From Mediterranea sp. An20 (GTDB lineage Bacteria > Bacteroidota > Bacteroidia > Bacteroidales > Bacteroidaceae): a stretch of 64,000 bases of DNA. Below, in pieces: positions 8,260 through 18,028 of the stretch (position 1 is its first letter; every line of letters starts with the position of its first letter). The stretch lies in the NCBI RefSeq assembly GCF_002160055.1, contig NZ_NFJV01000002.1, positions 172,800-236,799 of the forward strand. The letters run 5' to 3'. The position numbers were made by a program, and so were the translations under genes. The notes under the pieces are model-generated. The model worked only from the letters and a program-made list of their open reading frames with translations, made no database searches and was not told the DNA's origin.

Positions 8260-9105
8260 TCAGAGGGCGGTCAGTGCGTACAGATAAACTACAGCGGCGG
8301 GTATAGCCATCAGCGCACTGTCGAAGCGGTCCAGCATGCCTCCATGTCCCGGCAGGATGTTACCAGAATCTTTGATACCCAACTGACGTTTCATCAGTGA
8401 TTCCGTAAGGTCACCCCACGTGCCAAACACGACCACAGTCAAGGCAAGTCCCATCCAGGCAGCCACTGAGAGAAACGGAAAGAAATGGGCGAATACCAGC
8501 GATGAAGCGATAGAGAAAATGCCGCCACCGATGCTGCCTTCCCACGATTTCTTAGGCGAGATGCGCTCAAACAGACGATGCTTGCCAATAAGCGAACCTA
8601 CACAATAGGCTCCCGTATCGCTCAGCCAAATAAAAACAAAGACAGAGAGCGGGAGTATAGGATTGTAGGCTACGCTGCTTACTGCCGCATCGTTGTGGAA
8701 GGCCAATACATTGAGCAAGGCAAAGGGGAGAGCAATATACAACTGGCTTAGCATGGAGAAAGCCCAGTTGCCCAGCGGGTTCGGCTTCTTCAGATACAAT
8801 TCCGTTATCATCACATAGAGCAACAGGAGCACGTAAGGCAAGAAAACTTTCGCATCGGTTGCCTGCGTGCAGAATGCTGCCATGGCCAGAAACAGATAAG
8901 CGCCCGCCAGGGCTGTGATGTTTTTGTTGACAGTCACTTGTCCGCTTTGGTTTATCAGATGACCGAACTCGCGGACGGCCAGTACGCAAATCAGAGTGAA
9001 CAGCGTGGCGAACGCGATGGGGGAGAACAGAATGCATCCCACCAGTACAACGACAAACAGAATACCCGTGACGGTGCGTTGTATGAAATTACTCTTCATG
9101 GCCAT
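8260..9105 (-). CDS. cdsA: Phosphatidate cytidylyltransferase
   Basis: A 281-residue polytopic membrane enzyme that makes CDP-diacylglycerol for phospholipid synthesis. The family signature is complete near the C-terminus: SLMKRQLGIKDSGNILPG followed by HGGMLDRFD. SWEGSIGGG, also conserved, precedes it. About eight hydrophobic segments are visible. A second in-frame ATG at 9099 is an equally likely start. The gene follows ftsH by 20 bp on the same strand, making an rsfS-ftsH-cdsA operon. Confidence 0.95.
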   Translation of the reverse strand: MAMKSNFIQRTVTGILFVVVLVGCILFSPIAFATLFTLICVLAVREFGHLINQSGQVTVNKNITALAGAYLFLAMAAFCTQATDAKVFLPYVLLLLYVMITELYLKKPNPLGNWAFSMLSQLYIALPFALLNVLAFHNDAAVSSVAYNPILPLSVFVFIWLSDTGAYCVGSLIGKHRLFERISPKKSWEGSIGGGIFSIASSLVFAHFFPFLSVAAWMGLALTVVVFGTWGDLTESLMKRQLGIKDSGNILPGHGGMLDRFDSALMAIPAAVVYLYALTAL

Positions 9106-9125
9106 TTCTTTCTCTGTTATGGTTG

Positions 9126-11243
9126 TTATTTCTCTTTCTCTTCTACCGTGTTTCCGGCAGTCCGGCTGTTGTCGTCGCCAGCGTGAGAAGCATCAGCCTC
9201 CTGCTTGTTGTCTGTGCCGGGCAGAGCTTTGACCTTTTGCTTTTCCACGTCCTGCTCGGTTTGCGAGGCTTTCTGTGCTTCTTTCTCTGCCAGTTCTTTC
9301 ATCTCCTTCGAGGTTTGTACGGCAGCCATGATTTCTTCCGAACGCGAAGTCCAGGGGCGTGGACCGAAGATGTGTTCCACGTCTTCTGCAAAAATGACCT
9401 CCTTGTCAATCAGCAGTTGGGCCAGCTGCTGGTGTCCCTCTTTGTGCTCAGACAATATTTGTTTGGCGCGTTCATACTGTTCGTTCACCATTCTCTTTAC
9501 TTCCTCGTCAATCAGTTCGGCGGTCTTTTCGCTGTACGGACGGTTGAAAGAATATTCGTTGTTGCTGTAGTAGCAGAGGTTGGGCAATTTGTCGCTCATG
9601 CCGAAATAGGCAATCATGCTATAGGCTTGCTGGGTCACGCGCTCCAGGTCGTTCATGGCACCCGTCGAGATTCTGCCCAAGAAGAGTTCCTCGGCCGCAC
9701 GTCCGCCCAAGGTTGCACACATCTCGTCGAGCATTTGCTCTTTGGTAGTCAGCTGGCGTTCTTCGGGCAGATACCAGGCGGCGCCGAGGGCACGTCCGCG
9801 CGGTACGATAGTGACCTTGATGAGCGGGTTGGCATATTCCAGCAGCCAAGAGATGGTGGCATGTCCGGCTTCGTGTGTGGCAATGCCCCGGCGCTCTTCT
9901 TCGGTAGTAATCTTGGTTTTCTTCTCCAGTCCGCCTACGATGCGGTCGATAGCTTCCAGGAAGTCCTGTTTGCCCACGAACTTCTTACTGTGGCGGGCTG
10001 CTATCAAGGCTGCTTCGTTGCAGACATTGGCGATGTCGGCTCCCGAGAAGCCGGGCGTCTGTCGTGCCAGCAGGTCGATGTCTACTGTATTGTCTATCTT
10101 GATGGGGCGCAGATGTACGCCGAATATTTCCTTACGCTCGTTCAGGTCGGGCAAGTCTACATGTATCTGGCGGTCGAAGCGTCCGGCACGCAGCAGTGCC
10201 TTGTCCAGCACGTCCACACGGTTGGTAGCAGCCAGAATGATGACTCCGCTGTTCGAACCGAATCCGTCCATCTCCGTCAGCAGTTGGTTCAGCGTGTTCT
10301 CGCGCTCGTCATTTCCACCCATGGCGGCAGCTTTGGAGCGGGCACGTCCCACGGCGTCGATTTCATCAATAAAGACGATGCAGGGTGCTTTTTCTTTGGC
10401 CTGGCGGAAAAGGTCGCGCACACGCGAGGCTCCCACGCCTACGAACATTTCCACGAAGTCCGATCCGGCCAGCGAGAAGAACGGCACGTTAGCTTCGCCT
10501 GCTACAGCTTTTGCCAGCAGCGTCTTACCCGTTCCCGGAGGGCCTACCAGCAAAGCGCCTTTAGGAATCTTTCCGCCCAAGTCGGTATATTTCTGCGGCT
10601 CTTTCAGGAACTCCACGATTTCTTCCACTTCCTGTTTGGCGCCTGCCAGGCCTGCCACATCCTTAAAGGTTACTTTGACCGACGAGCCTTTTTCAAACAG
10701 TTGGGCTTTCGACTTGCCCACATTGAAGATGCCTCCACCTCCCATGCCGCTTCCGCTTGCCCAGCGTCGTGACATGAAGAAGAAGAAACCTATGATGAAG
10801 GCGAGGGGCAGCACCTGCCAGAGGATAAGTCCGATGTAGTTCTGCTTCTTCTCGTAGCTGATGGAGCCGTCGAATCTGGCTTCATCTTTTTCCTTCTGCA
10901 GGAAGTCGCCCAGACTTTCGCGTGAGGGAGCCTCGGTGATTACCATGGGAGTCTTGCCCACACGGTTGGAGTCTTGCTGGAAAATATCCTTTACGTGCTG
11001 GGGCTTGATGTAGGCTTCCACCGAATTGTCATCGTAGCCGATGACCTTGCTGATGTAGCCGCTCTCTACGTACTGCTGGAACTCGTCGTAGGAGATTTCC
11101 TTGGTGTTCAGTCCTTTGTCTCCGGTAAAGAAGAGAAACAGCAGCATGATGGCTATGATGGAGAACATCCAGTTCAGGTTGAACTTGGGCATGTTCGGCT
11201 TATTGGGCTTGGGGGTAGGGTTGTTGGGGTTTTTGTTGTCCAT
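9126..11243 (-). CDS. ftsH: ATP-dependent zinc metalloprotease FtsH
   Basis: A 705-residue AAA+ membrane protease that degrades unfolded and short-lived membrane and cytosolic proteins. A proline/asparagine-rich N-tail is followed by a transmembrane helix (about 25-41), a periplasmic domain, a second helix before [14 protein letters not shown], Walker A GPPGTGKT near residue 235, Walker B IVFIDEID, the arginine-finger region RAGRFDRQ, and the zinc motif HEAGH near 456. The C-terminal tail is long and charged (many E, Q and K), probably disordered. Confidence 0.98.
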   Translation of the reverse strand: MDNKNPNNPTPKPNKPNMPKFNLNWMFSIIAIMLLFLFFTGDKGLNTKEISYDEFQQYVESGYISKVIGYDDNSVEAYIKPQHVKDIFQQDSNRVGKTPMVITEAPSRESLGDFLQKEKDEARFDGSISYEKKQNYIGLILWQVLPLAFIIGFFFFMSRRWASGSGMGGGGIFNVGKSKAQLFEKGSSVKVTFKDVAGLAGAKQEVEEIVEFLKEPQKYTDLGGKIPKGALLVGPPGTGKTLLAKAVAGEANVPFFSLAGSDFVEMFVGVGASRVRDLFRQAKEKAPCIVFIDEIDAVGRARSKAAAMGGNDERENTLNQLLTEMDGFGSNSGVIILAATNRVDVLDKALLRAGRFDRQIHVDLPDLNERKEIFGVHLRPIKIDNTVDIDLLARQTPGFSGADIANVCNEAALIAARHSKKFVGKQDFLEAIDRIVGGLEKKTKITTEEERRGIATHEAGHATISWLLEYANPLIKVTIVPRGRALGAAWYLPEERQLTTKEQMLDEMCATLGGRAAEELFLGRISTGAMNDLERVTQQAYSMIAYFGMSDKLPNLCYYSNNEYSFNRPYSEKTAELIDEEVKRMVNEQYERAKQILSEHKEGHQQLAQLLIDKEVIFAEDVEHIFGPRPWTSRSEEIMAAVQTSKEMKELAEKEAQKASQTEQDVEKQKVKALPGTDNKQEADASHAGDDNSRTAGNTVEEKEK

Positions 11244-11258
11244 ACGTTTACATTACAC

Positions 11259-11618
11259 TTAATCAAGGTCTGGAATTTGGGTTAACTTGGCATCTGCCCA
11301 CAAGGTCTCCAGGTTGTAGAAATTCCGGGCTTCGGGCAGGAACACGTGCACCAGCACGTCTGCATAATCCATGGCCACCCATTCTGCATTGCGCAGGCCA
11401 TCGATGGCAAAGGGCTTCACGTTGGCTCCTTTGCGGGCAAAGTCTTTCACTGACTCAACGATTGCGGTGACTTGGCTGGGGGAATTCCCTTGGCAGATGA
11501 CGAAATAATTACAGATGGTGTCTTCTATTTTCGTCAGATCGGCGATGACAATGTTTTTCCCTTTTTTATCTTGAATACCTTCTGTTATTTGCTGAATAAG
11601 TTTTTGCGCTTCGTTCAT
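11259..11618 (-). CDS. rsfS: Ribosomal silencing factor RsfS
   Basis: A 119-residue RsfS/Iojap protein that binds ribosomal protein L14 and blocks subunit joining during starvation. The motifs KGKNIVIADLTKIEDTICNY, FVICQGNSPSQVTAIVESV and GLRNAEWVAMDYADVLVHVF are typical. It is 15 bp upstream of ftsH on the same strand. Confidence 0.95.
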   Translation of the reverse strand: MNEAQKLIQQITEGIQDKKGKNIVIADLTKIEDTICNYFVICQGNSPSQVTAIVESVKDFARKGANVKPFAIDGLRNAEWVAMDYADVLVHVFLPEARNFYNLETLWADAKLTQIPDLD

Positions 11619-11648
11619 TCTATATTAAAATCTGATTAAAACTATCGG

Positions 11649-11656
11649 CAAAGATA
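11649..11656 (-). promoter_or_regulatory. -7 element (TATCTTTG) for rsfS-ftsH-cdsA
   Basis: An exact match on the minus strand, 30 bp upstream of the rsfS start. No good -33 TTTG at the usual distance. Confidence 0.55.
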
Positions 11657-11904
11657 CGGCGATTTCCTGTATGAAACACGAAAAAAGGCAAAAGACTTTG
11701 ATTTTTTGCTTTTTTTAGTTATATGCCCTGCCGTTTGGCATCTGAAAATAGGAGACTTGGGCGTAAGTCCTGGCGGGTGTTCCTGCGTTTGTCAGGCAGG
11801 TGGCGTGTCGCTGGCAGGGCTGGCTGTGCATTCCGGTTTTTCCGGGAGAGGGTTGTGCCATCTTGCTGGAATACATGTACTTATCATTAGTGAGGAAGCC
11901 CTTG

Positions 11905-12014
11905 CATGAGAGGCCCGCTTCCAAGGTATAAGGAGCGAATTGCCAAGGTATGTGCAGTCCGCTCCGAAAGTACAGGCAATCGGCTCAACCTATATAGGCG
12001 GGAAAATGCCTGGA
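11905..12014 (+). repeat. Degenerate 22-bp intergenic repeat array (copy 2)
   Basis: Units begin at 11905 (CATGAGAGGC), 11927 (TATAAGGAGC), 11949 (TATGTGCAGT), 11971 (TACAGGCAAT) and 11993 (TATAGGCGGG), each exactly 22 bp apart. Unit tails are also related: CCAAGG, CCAAGG, CGAAAG. Confidence 0.55.
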
Positions 12015-12159
12015 GGTTGGAGTCGCTGCAAAGGTTGCGTTCTTCTGCCAACTCTCCTTTTTTTGTCGTTTTCAGCATGGTGTAAGAGAAGTTTTTGCCA
12101 CGGTTTTATCCTTTGGAAGAATTTTTTAGTGTGATTGCGTCAAAAAAATATCGAAAATA

Positions 12160-12190
12160 TTTGCAGGTTCCAAAAAACTCCGTACCTTTG
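12160..12190 (+). promoter_or_regulatory. Promoter of tRNA-Gln (TTTG, 19 bp, TACCTTTG)
   Basis: -33 TTTG at 12160-12163 and -7 TACCTTTG at 12183-12190, with the 19-bp spacing of the Bacteroidetes consensus. The tRNA starts 28 bp after the -7 box. Confidence 0.75.
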
Positions 12191-12218
12191 CAACCGCAAA
12201 ATCAAAGCGACATAAGTT

Positions 12219-12289
12219 TGGGCTATGGTGTAATGGTAACACTACAGATTCTGGTCCTGTCATTCCTGGTTCGAATCCAGGTAGCCCAA
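12219..12289 (+). tRNA. tRNA-Gln (anticodon CTG)
   Basis: Acceptor TGGGCTA (12219-12225) pairs with TAGCCCA (12282-12288); the D stem is GTGT/ACAC and the T stem CCTGG/CCAGG around TTCGAAT. The anticodon loop TTCTGGT reads CTG, decoding CAG. The anticodon stem ACAGA/CCTGT has an A.C mismatch next to the loop. No CCA is encoded, as usual in this group. Confidence 0.93.
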
Positions 12290-12296
12290 CGCAAGT

Positions 12297-12336
12297 AAGG
12301 GAAGTTGTCCGAAAGGATTGCTTCCCTTTTCTTTTT
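12297..12336 (+). terminator. Terminator after tRNA-Gln
   Basis: AAGGGAAG (12297-12304) pairs with CTTCCCTT (12321-12328), followed by TTCTTTTT. Confidence 0.8.
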
Positions 12337-12370
12337 GGGCTATCTGCTTGGAAGAACGGAGAAAATTTAT

Positions 12371-12378
12371 TAGCTTTG
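12371..12378 (+). promoter_or_regulatory. -7 element (TAGCTTTG) for the lipoprotein at 12420
   Basis: TAnnTTTG match, with CTTG at 12347-12350 at the right spacing (20 bp) for a weak -33 box. Confidence 0.55.
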
Positions 12379-12419
12379 TGACTTTAAATCACGGGAATAT
12401 TCATTAAAATATATCATCT

Positions 12420-13004
12420 ATGAAAATACGTCAGTTTTTAGCGACGCTTTTGCTGTTGGCCGGGGCGGTGGCTCTTGGAGGATGCAGCGACGAGTATGAC
12501 CCTTATTACCATTCGGTGCCGGGTGGCGGATATGCTTATCGGGCCAATGATGTGCATTTCTATTATGTCAATCCAGAAGGCAACAGCCTGATAGATAAAA
12601 CGCTGCCGGCCACTTTCCCATTGCCTTGTGCAGACCGGGAGGGGCAACTTCCTATCCCGGAACCGGATGAGTACGGCTATTATTCTTCGGGCACGTGGAC
12701 ATCTTGCCAGATTGCCGTGGATGAGGCCGGAATGCCTTTTTTCAAGTGTTATTTCCCGATAGACCAAAGCACGGACACTTATACGTTCTATGTTTACTCC
12801 AACGGTTCTTTCGATCGGTTTGACTTGTCGTATGGGTATACCAACGACGGAGTCGGAGGTGATGGCTGGGTGACCCATGTGCTGTCTTTGAAGATAAACG
12901 GCCAGCACGTGTATTCCGATGAGGAAGCCAGTAGCCAGAACACTTATTGCAGCGTGTATGTGCAGAAGTCGGATGCCGGAACGCGGGTGTGGAGCAAGTA
13001 TTGA
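12420..13004 (+). CDS. Lipoprotein of unknown function
   Basis: A 194-residue protein with signal MKIRQFLATLLLLAGAVALG and lipobox GGC at C21, followed by SDEYDPYYHS. The mature part is rich in Y, D and G, with beta-like strands (AYRANDVHFYYVN, WVTHVLSLKINGQHVY). I do not recognise a named family. It sits alone between tRNA-Gln and a bidirectional terminator. Confidence 0.65.
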   Translation: MKIRQFLATLLLLAGAVALGGCSDEYDPYYHSVPGGGYAYRANDVHFYYVNPEGNSLIDKTLPATFPLPCADREGQLPIPEPDEYGYYSSGTWTSCQIAVDEAGMPFFKCYFPIDQSTDTYTFYVYSNGSFDRFDLSYGYTNDGVGGDGWVTHVLSLKINGQHVYSDEEASSQNTYCSVYVQKSDAGTRVWSKY

Positions 13005-13055
13005 GCGGTAAATCAAATCTTTAATCGGGAAAATTGAACCGATTAAATGAGAAAA

Positions 13056-13102
13056 CAGGCAGGAGGTAATGCATTTCAGAACGGGCATTAACCTCCTGCC
13101 TG
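13056..13102. terminator. Bidirectional terminator
   Basis: CAGGCAGGAGGTAATGC (13056-13072) pairs with GCATT-A-ACCTCCTGCCTG (13085-13102) with one bulged base. It lies between two converging genes. Confidence 0.75.
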
Positions 13103-13121
13103 CTTGTTGGATGTTTCTTTG

Positions 13122-15212
13122 TCACCGGCTTATTTCTGTCCGGAAAGTAGAAGCCGGTAGTCCCTCTTCATTGATTAGATTGGCACGTGTGAAGGGTTGC
13201 CATCCATAGCGGACGAAGCGTGGGTGCCTTATCTGTTCAGACCATAGAATAATCTGATTGCCTTGGATGGTAGCCGTGGCGGGCTGATAAAGGCCGTCTA
13301 CTTCGGCGATTTCGAAGCAGGAGGGAGCCTTCCCGTCGGATGTGCGCAGTCCTTGGGAGTAATCGAAGTCCAGGATTACCTGGTTAGAGCGGGCCAGTCG
13401 GGCCGACCGGATCAAAGGACCTGACGGTGTCAGGTTGTATCCGTAGTCGCAGTGTAAGGCCCATCGGGCTAATCTTTCGCCTATAGCTTTCTTGTCGCGC
13501 GGATGTACATCCAGAGAGTCGCCTTTATCAGATGATACAGCCATCCCGGTGTAGGGGATCTCTTGCATGAGCAGGCGCTGGCTGTCGCGGAACCAAGTCC
13601 AGGACGGGCGGTTCAGACTTGAGAGTTGGACATAATAGAATGGCATGTCGGGTTTCTCCCAATAGGAGCGCCAGCTTGCAACCAACCATTTGAACAATTT
13701 CCGGTGTACATTTACGTTGTGTGCGTTGGACTCGCCCTGATACCAGATGACTCCCCGTATGTGGAACTGTTGAAGGGGGTGTATGCCGGTTTCAAACAGG
13801 TAACAGGGGGCGTATGGATGCCTTTGTAGTTTGTTGTGACTGTTTTTCATGTTGGTGAGTGCCCTTTCGCCTACCCACTTTTGTATATAGTCGTTGTGCG
13901 GCCAGTTGTGCAGCAATCCCGGAATCTGGTGTTCTATGGTGCTTCGGTCTATCCAGGCTTCGGTAGGCGACCCTCCTATAGCATTGCATATCAGTCCGAT
14001 GGGTACCTGGAGACTGTCATATAGCGTTTTGCCGAAGTAATAGGCGATTGCCGAGAAAGTAGCCGAGGTTTTGGGGGTACATTGGGACCACTTCGTTTTC
14101 TGGTAATATTGCAGTTGGTTGATAGAGTCGAGCGCGGTGGCTGTCCAGGCTTTATTGTCGGTTTGCCAGTTTGCTTTCATGTCGAAGAGGCGGATGTTCT
14201 CGTTGTCTGACAGCGGAATGTCCTTGGGGCCAGTGGTGGCTTGCTGTAATTGGAATTCCATATTCGATTGTCCGGAGCATAGCCAGACTTCTCCAGCCGC
14301 AACATGGTGGTAGGTTACTTTTTGCTTGCTGTCGGAGATGGCCAGTGTATAATTCTCGTTGGCTGTCAGCGGTCGAAGTGTGACGCTCCAGTGGCCATCA
14401 GTGCCTGTTATGGTTGTATGTGTTTGGTTGCCGATGCGTACCGTAATTTTTTCTCCGGCATTATCAGTGCCTTGAATTTGTATGGGACAATTGTGTTGCA
14501 AAACCATGTTGTCGCTGTATAGTGGTGATAGCTTCAGTCCACCAAAATCACCTGTGATGGCCGAGTAGACGGTCTGTGCCAATATTTGGGCGCCCTGTGT
14601 GTTGGGGTGTATGGCATCGGGGAAGTAATGCGGGTAGGTGTACAGAACTTCATGGAGATCCGTAAGTTGTACTTGCGCAGTTTGGGCTACGGTCTCGATG
14701 GCTTGCTGTATTTCGTCTTCCCAATCCCGTGTGCTGGACTCAAACCGGGGATGTCTGTCCCAAATGGGCGTCAGGCGGCAGACGATAACTCGAACTTTGG
14801 GGTTTGCTTTGCGGCAGGAGTCTATCAGTGCCAGATAATCGGCTACGAAGTAATCCCGGTAGTCGGGCCAATCTCGTGGGTCTGTATCGTTTACACCCAG
14901 GTGTATCACGGCGATGTCTCCAGCAAACTTCATAGCTTTTTGAAACTCTTCCTGGTCTTTGTAGGGGCGGTGTCCCTTGTTGAGTAGGGTGGCGCCTGAT
15001 TTTCCAAAGTTCTTTACATCATAATTATTCCCCAGCATTTCTTGCAGACGTGCCGGGTACGATTCTTTGTCTGGGTTGTCTAATCCGTAACCGTAGGTGA
15101 TGCTGTTGCCGATGCAGGCCACTTTTATTTTGTCGGGTACTTGTGCGGCAAGATATTGCGTGGCGCACAACAGGAACATGATAATCCAGAACGATAGGCT
15201 GTTAGTTCTCAT
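13122..15212 (-). CDS. Two-domain SGNH esterase, sialate O-acetylesterase type
   Basis: A 696-residue secreted protein (signal MRTNSLSFWIIMFLLCATQY, cleavage near LAAQ). Domain 1 (about 30-215) is a GDSL/SGNH hydrolase: GNSITYG with the nucleophile, HLGVND, and DAIHPN with the Asp/His pair. After a linker and beta domain, domain 2 (about 310-690) is a sialate O-acetylesterase (NanS/EstA-like): SGQSNMEF, NAIGGSPTEAW, GVIWYQGESN and a C-terminal VHPRDK. Such enzymes remove O-acetyl groups from sialic acid so that sialidases can act. Its start overlaps the upstream SGNH gene by 11 bp, showing translational coupling. No sialidase is present in the window. Confidence 0.88.
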   Translation of the reverse strand: MRTNSLSFWIIMFLLCATQYLAAQVPDKIKVACIGNSITYGYGLDNPDKESYPARLQEMLGNNYDVKNFGKSGATLLNKGHRPYKDQEEFQKAMKFAGDIAVIHLGVNDTDPRDWPDYRDYFVADYLALIDSCRKANPKVRVIVCRLTPIWDRHPRFESSTRDWEDEIQQAIETVAQTAQVQLTDLHEVLYTYPHYFPDAIHPNTQGAQILAQTVYSAITGDFGGLKLSPLYSDNMVLQHNCPIQIQGTDNAGEKITVRIGNQTHTTITGTDGHWSVTLRPLTANENYTLAISDSKQKVTYHHVAAGEVWLCSGQSNMEFQLQQATTGPKDIPLSDNENIRLFDMKANWQTDNKAWTATALDSINQLQYYQKTKWSQCTPKTSATFSAIAYYFGKTLYDSLQVPIGLICNAIGGSPTEAWIDRSTIEHQIPGLLHNWPHNDYIQKWVGERALTNMKNSHNKLQRHPYAPCYLFETGIHPLQQFHIRGVIWYQGESNAHNVNVHRKLFKWLVASWRSYWEKPDMPFYYVQLSSLNRPSWTWFRDSQRLLMQEIPYTGMAVSSDKGDSLDVHPRDKKAIGERLARWALHCDYGYNLTPSGPLIRSARLARSNQVILDFDYSQGLRTSDGKAPSCFEIAEVDGLYQPATATIQGNQIILWSEQIRHPRFVRYGWQPFTRANLINEEGLPASTFRTEISR

Positions 15213-15888
15213 AATTCTGCATAATAGAGGTTATGTAAGGTGTTAGAATCTCTTTCCAGAGCAAATAGCCGCTGCCCAACAGGTGTAGTCCGTCGTTGGT
15301 ATATGCTGCTTTCATTTGCCCTTGTTCATCGGCAAAATGCGAAAACAAGTCAATGTAAGTTACTTTTTCATTCTCGGCCACCTGCCGGAGCGCTTCGTTT
15401 ATTTGCGGAATCATCTGCCATCGGCGGGTATGTTCTTGGAATTTGTTATAGCGCGGTGTGACAGGGAGCAGGCTTTGCACAAATACGCGGGTGCGAGGAG
15501 ATTGCTTCCTGATACCCTGCAAGATGCGCTGTACACCCCTTGCTATGGTGTCTGCCGTTTCCCCTTGGGGTATGTTGTTGATGCCTATCATTAGGAATAG
15601 AGCGGCTGGCTGCCCTTGGGTGATGCTGTTGAGGCGGTCCAATACTCCGCTGGTTGTGTCGCCACTGATGCCTCTGTTCTTGATGTGCGGGTTTTGAAAC
15701 AGTTCGCTCCATTCTCCGCCGTCAGTGATGCTGTTACCCACGAATACAATATCCTGGGTTGTGGCAGGTAAGACTTCAAAGAGTGAGGCTCGTTGGTAGT
15801 AATACGTTGAATACTTGCTCGGTGAGGATTGTGCAAGCAGGTGAAAACCCGCCAATATGAAGGCGGATGTCAAGAACCATCTTTTCAT
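15202..15888 (-). CDS. Secreted SGNH/GDSL esterase
   Basis: A 228-residue protein with signal MKRWFLTSAFILAGFHLLAQ. Block I is VFVGNSITDGGEW (Ser nucleophile), block II GISGDTT, block III MIGINN, and block V NDGLHL (Asp/His). This single-domain type is close to platelet-activating-factor acetylhydrolase-like and glycan deacetylases. Between GH20 and the two-domain esterase, it most likely removes acetyl groups from a host glycan. The substrate is inferred from context. Confidence 0.88.
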   Translation of the reverse strand: MKRWFLTSAFILAGFHLLAQSSPSKYSTYYYQRASLFEVLPATTQDIVFVGNSITDGGEWSELFQNPHIKNRGISGDTTSGVLDRLNSITQGQPAALFLMIGINNIPQGETADTIARGVQRILQGIRKQSPRTRVFVQSLLPVTPRYNKFQEHTRRWQMIPQINEALRQVAENEKVTYIDLFSHFADEQGQMKAAYTNDGLHLLGSGYLLWKEILTPYITSIMQNYEN

Positions 15889-15900
15889 AATATTATGTAT

Positions 15901-17961
15901 TTATTTGATAGGAATTTTGTTGGATGTAGTGTCATATTTGTCGGGCGCATAGATGATGTTTTCCAGTGCCTCTTTACCGTCTGGCGTTACGAATACGGCG
16001 GTAAACATCCATTTGACCAGCCGCGTTTCGGGAATTTGGAATTTGCCAACGGGCAGTTTCAGCAGCAGTTTGTTCCATCCTTTGTAGAGCTTAACCGGGA
16101 GAGGGGGGCGGGAAACACAATTTTCGTTACCCAATGGGATTTCGCTTGAACGTTGCCGGTGAGTGTTTTCCCATACAGGCGGCAGTATTTCCTTGTCGTT
16201 CAGCCATGCCCGGCTGCCTTTGTAGTCCCATGTGCCGGGTAGTGGAGGCAAATCGCTCTCAGACCGACTGTAGTTCTGGAATTCGAGCAGCAGTCCGGCT
16301 TCTTGTTCCTGAGGCGAGAACACCCAGGTCGTGGCATAGGCTGTGTGCATCTCTTGCGGATGTTCATAAAATCCCGGTACGAGGTCTCCCCAGACGTGCC
16401 TCAGGTAGATGCCGGCGCCTTGGGCGGTATGAGTCTTGTAGGTTTGTCCGTTATAGATATAGACGGTGTCGGAATTTGTTTCGGGCGGGAATGCCTTTTG
16501 CAGGTCTCCTCCGTTGGGGAACGGGTCTGTTATTCTCCATCTCACCTGTGTCTGTTTCACGTAGGGAATGGGCACTTGGCTTAGCGTATGTCGTTTATGC
16601 CACAGAAGGCGGCGTTCAAAGTCGGCAAATTCCAGATTGGCTTTTGGGGTACTGTCTCTGAGCATGGTATATTTCCCGTTGAAGTAGCCATAACCGCCTC
16701 CCAGCCAAGAGCGTTCTGCTATAGCCAGCATGTTGGCGTAGAAATTATTTTCTCTGACAATCTGTTTTTCGTTGTCGATGTAGCGGTCGTTCCATACAGC
16801 CAGAATGCTGCCGGCTATGCTTTCGTTGCCTTCTGTACAGTCATAAATGCGACTGTTGTATAAAGTTATGATATCGGCGAACAAATCAAAATGGTTGATA
16901 TAGTGAAACCGGCAGTCGATGGCGGGTATGCCCTGCTGTGCTTTGCCACGGAAGCTCCACAATTGCGTCATGTCTATCTCGCCGGGACGGTATTTCCAGC
17001 CGGGATTCCATGAGATAACTTTTTTCCCCTTACTGCGCAGATATGCCACCATTTCCGGTACGAAAGACGGGTTGGTGAACTGCACCTCGTCGGTTCCGAT
17101 ATGGATATACGGAACGTCGAATGTTTCACAGACTTCGTCCAGAATATTTTTGAGTATTTTCATTCCTTCTGCGCTTTGCATGTCTGTGCCGAATGTACGT
17201 TCGAATGCAGCGCTGTGTCCCGGCATGTCTATTTCAGGAATCAGCATCACATGGTGCTGTCGGCAGAATTCAACCAGTTTTTTGGCTTCTTGCAAAGTAT
17301 AGTATTTCCCCGGCATTCTTGTCATGTTTTTGTCGGCGTTTAAATCCGGGTATAGTTTGCTTTCTAATCTCCAAGCCTGGTTCTCGGTGAGGTGCCAGTG
17401 GAAAACATTTATTTTGAACCGGCTCAGCAACTCTATTTCTTGCTCTAATTCTTCTATGGACATGTAGGTCCGGCCTACATCCTGCATGAATCCCCGGATG
17501 CGGAATGCCGGCCAGTCTGTGATTTGGCAGGTAGGAAACACCAGGCTTCCTTCCTTCTTTCGGCTTAGTTGCTCCAAGGTTTGCATGGCTCTGTATACTC
17601 CGGTCGTGGTCACTGCTTCCACAAAAATATGTTGGCGGGTTATTTCAATCCGGTATGCTTCTTCCTGATTGAGGGGAATCTGCGGCAAGTGTTGGCTGAG
17701 GCGGATTCGGTAAGGCGACCGGAGCGTGTCGGCTGTCTTGTTTATCCATCGCTCATAATAATTCCCCGGGTAAATGTCTGGCGAGTCTGTCAGTTTTAGG
17801 GAATCATCCGTGTAGTTGATTTGCTGGGGGCGTGGCAACAGGATGGAGTTGTTCTGCCCTTGGCAGTTTAAATCATGGCCCAAAAGCGTTGCCACTATCA
17901 GGCATTGGATAAGTCGTGCAGGACGCAGGCTTCTCATGGAGTGTAATTTAAGTTGCTTCAT
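15901..17961 (-). CDS. Beta-N-acetylhexosaminidase, GH20
   Basis: A 686-residue secreted enzyme that removes terminal beta-GlcNAc/GalNAc by substrate-assisted catalysis. An N-terminal GH20b-like domain (YRIEITRQHIFVEAVTTTGV, YRAMQTLEQL) precedes the TIM barrel, with FHWHLTENQAWRLE, the catalytic pair D291-E292 in HIGTDEVQF, and W residues lining the pocket (ISWNPGW, SWLGGGYG). The C-terminal ~200 residues form a beta domain. Signal sequence at about 10-35. First gene of the three-gene minus-strand operon with the two esterases; the start 12 bp of coding may be shorter, as an ATG at 17937 also fits. Confidence 0.92.
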   Translation of the reverse strand: MKQLKLHSMRSLRPARLIQCLIVATLLGHDLNCQGQNNSILLPRPQQINYTDDSLKLTDSPDIYPGNYYERWINKTADTLRSPYRIRLSQHLPQIPLNQEEAYRIEITRQHIFVEAVTTTGVYRAMQTLEQLSRKKEGSLVFPTCQITDWPAFRIRGFMQDVGRTYMSIEELEQEIELLSRFKINVFHWHLTENQAWRLESKLYPDLNADKNMTRMPGKYYTLQEAKKLVEFCRQHHVMLIPEIDMPGHSAAFERTFGTDMQSAEGMKILKNILDEVCETFDVPYIHIGTDEVQFTNPSFVPEMVAYLRSKGKKVISWNPGWKYRPGEIDMTQLWSFRGKAQQGIPAIDCRFHYINHFDLFADIITLYNSRIYDCTEGNESIAGSILAVWNDRYIDNEKQIVRENNFYANMLAIAERSWLGGGYGYFNGKYTMLRDSTPKANLEFADFERRLLWHKRHTLSQVPIPYVKQTQVRWRITDPFPNGGDLQKAFPPETNSDTVYIYNGQTYKTHTAQGAGIYLRHVWGDLVPGFYEHPQEMHTAYATTWVFSPQEQEAGLLLEFQNYSRSESDLPPLPGTWDYKGSRAWLNDKEILPPVWENTHRQRSSEIPLGNENCVSRPPLPVKLYKGWNKLLLKLPVGKFQIPETRLVKWMFTAVFVTPDGKEALENIIYAPDKYDTTSNKIPIK

Positions 17962-18020
17962 TGTATCGTTTTGGCTAAAATTGTGAAGTTTATTTTATAA
18001 AATAATAGATTATTCTGGGG

Positions 18021-18028
18021 CAAATATA
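18021..18028 (-). promoter_or_regulatory. -7 element (TATATTTG) for the GH20-esterase operon
   Basis: An exact TAnnTTTG match on the minus strand, 60 bp upstream of the GH20 start. No clear -33 element, which is common in regulated glycan operons. Confidence 0.5.

Larger units (their letters stand above)
11619..12218. other. 600-bp intergenic region between rsfS and tRNA-Gln
   Basis: The rsfS end holds a minus-strand -7 element (11649-11656), and the tRNA end holds the tRNA promoter. Between them I see only the 22-bp repeat array at 11905-12014. The open frames here are short and not protein-like. Confidence 0.6.

Noticed and set aside
9123..10839. Two long plus-strand frames (549 and 394 codons) antisense to ftsH
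   Set aside because: Both are antisense to a perfectly conserved ftsH, with low-complexity composition (runs of Ser, Phe, Val) and no initiation signal.
11619..11648. T-box or other riboswitch upstream of rsfS and other genes
   Set aside because: The leaders are short (20-60 nt in most cases) and I found no conserved riboswitch core in any intergenic region.
15301..15330. Overlap between the two esterase genes as a sign of a fused single gene
   Set aside because: The 11-bp overlap at 15202-15212 is between complete proteins, each with its own signal peptide; it indicates coupling, not a frameshift.
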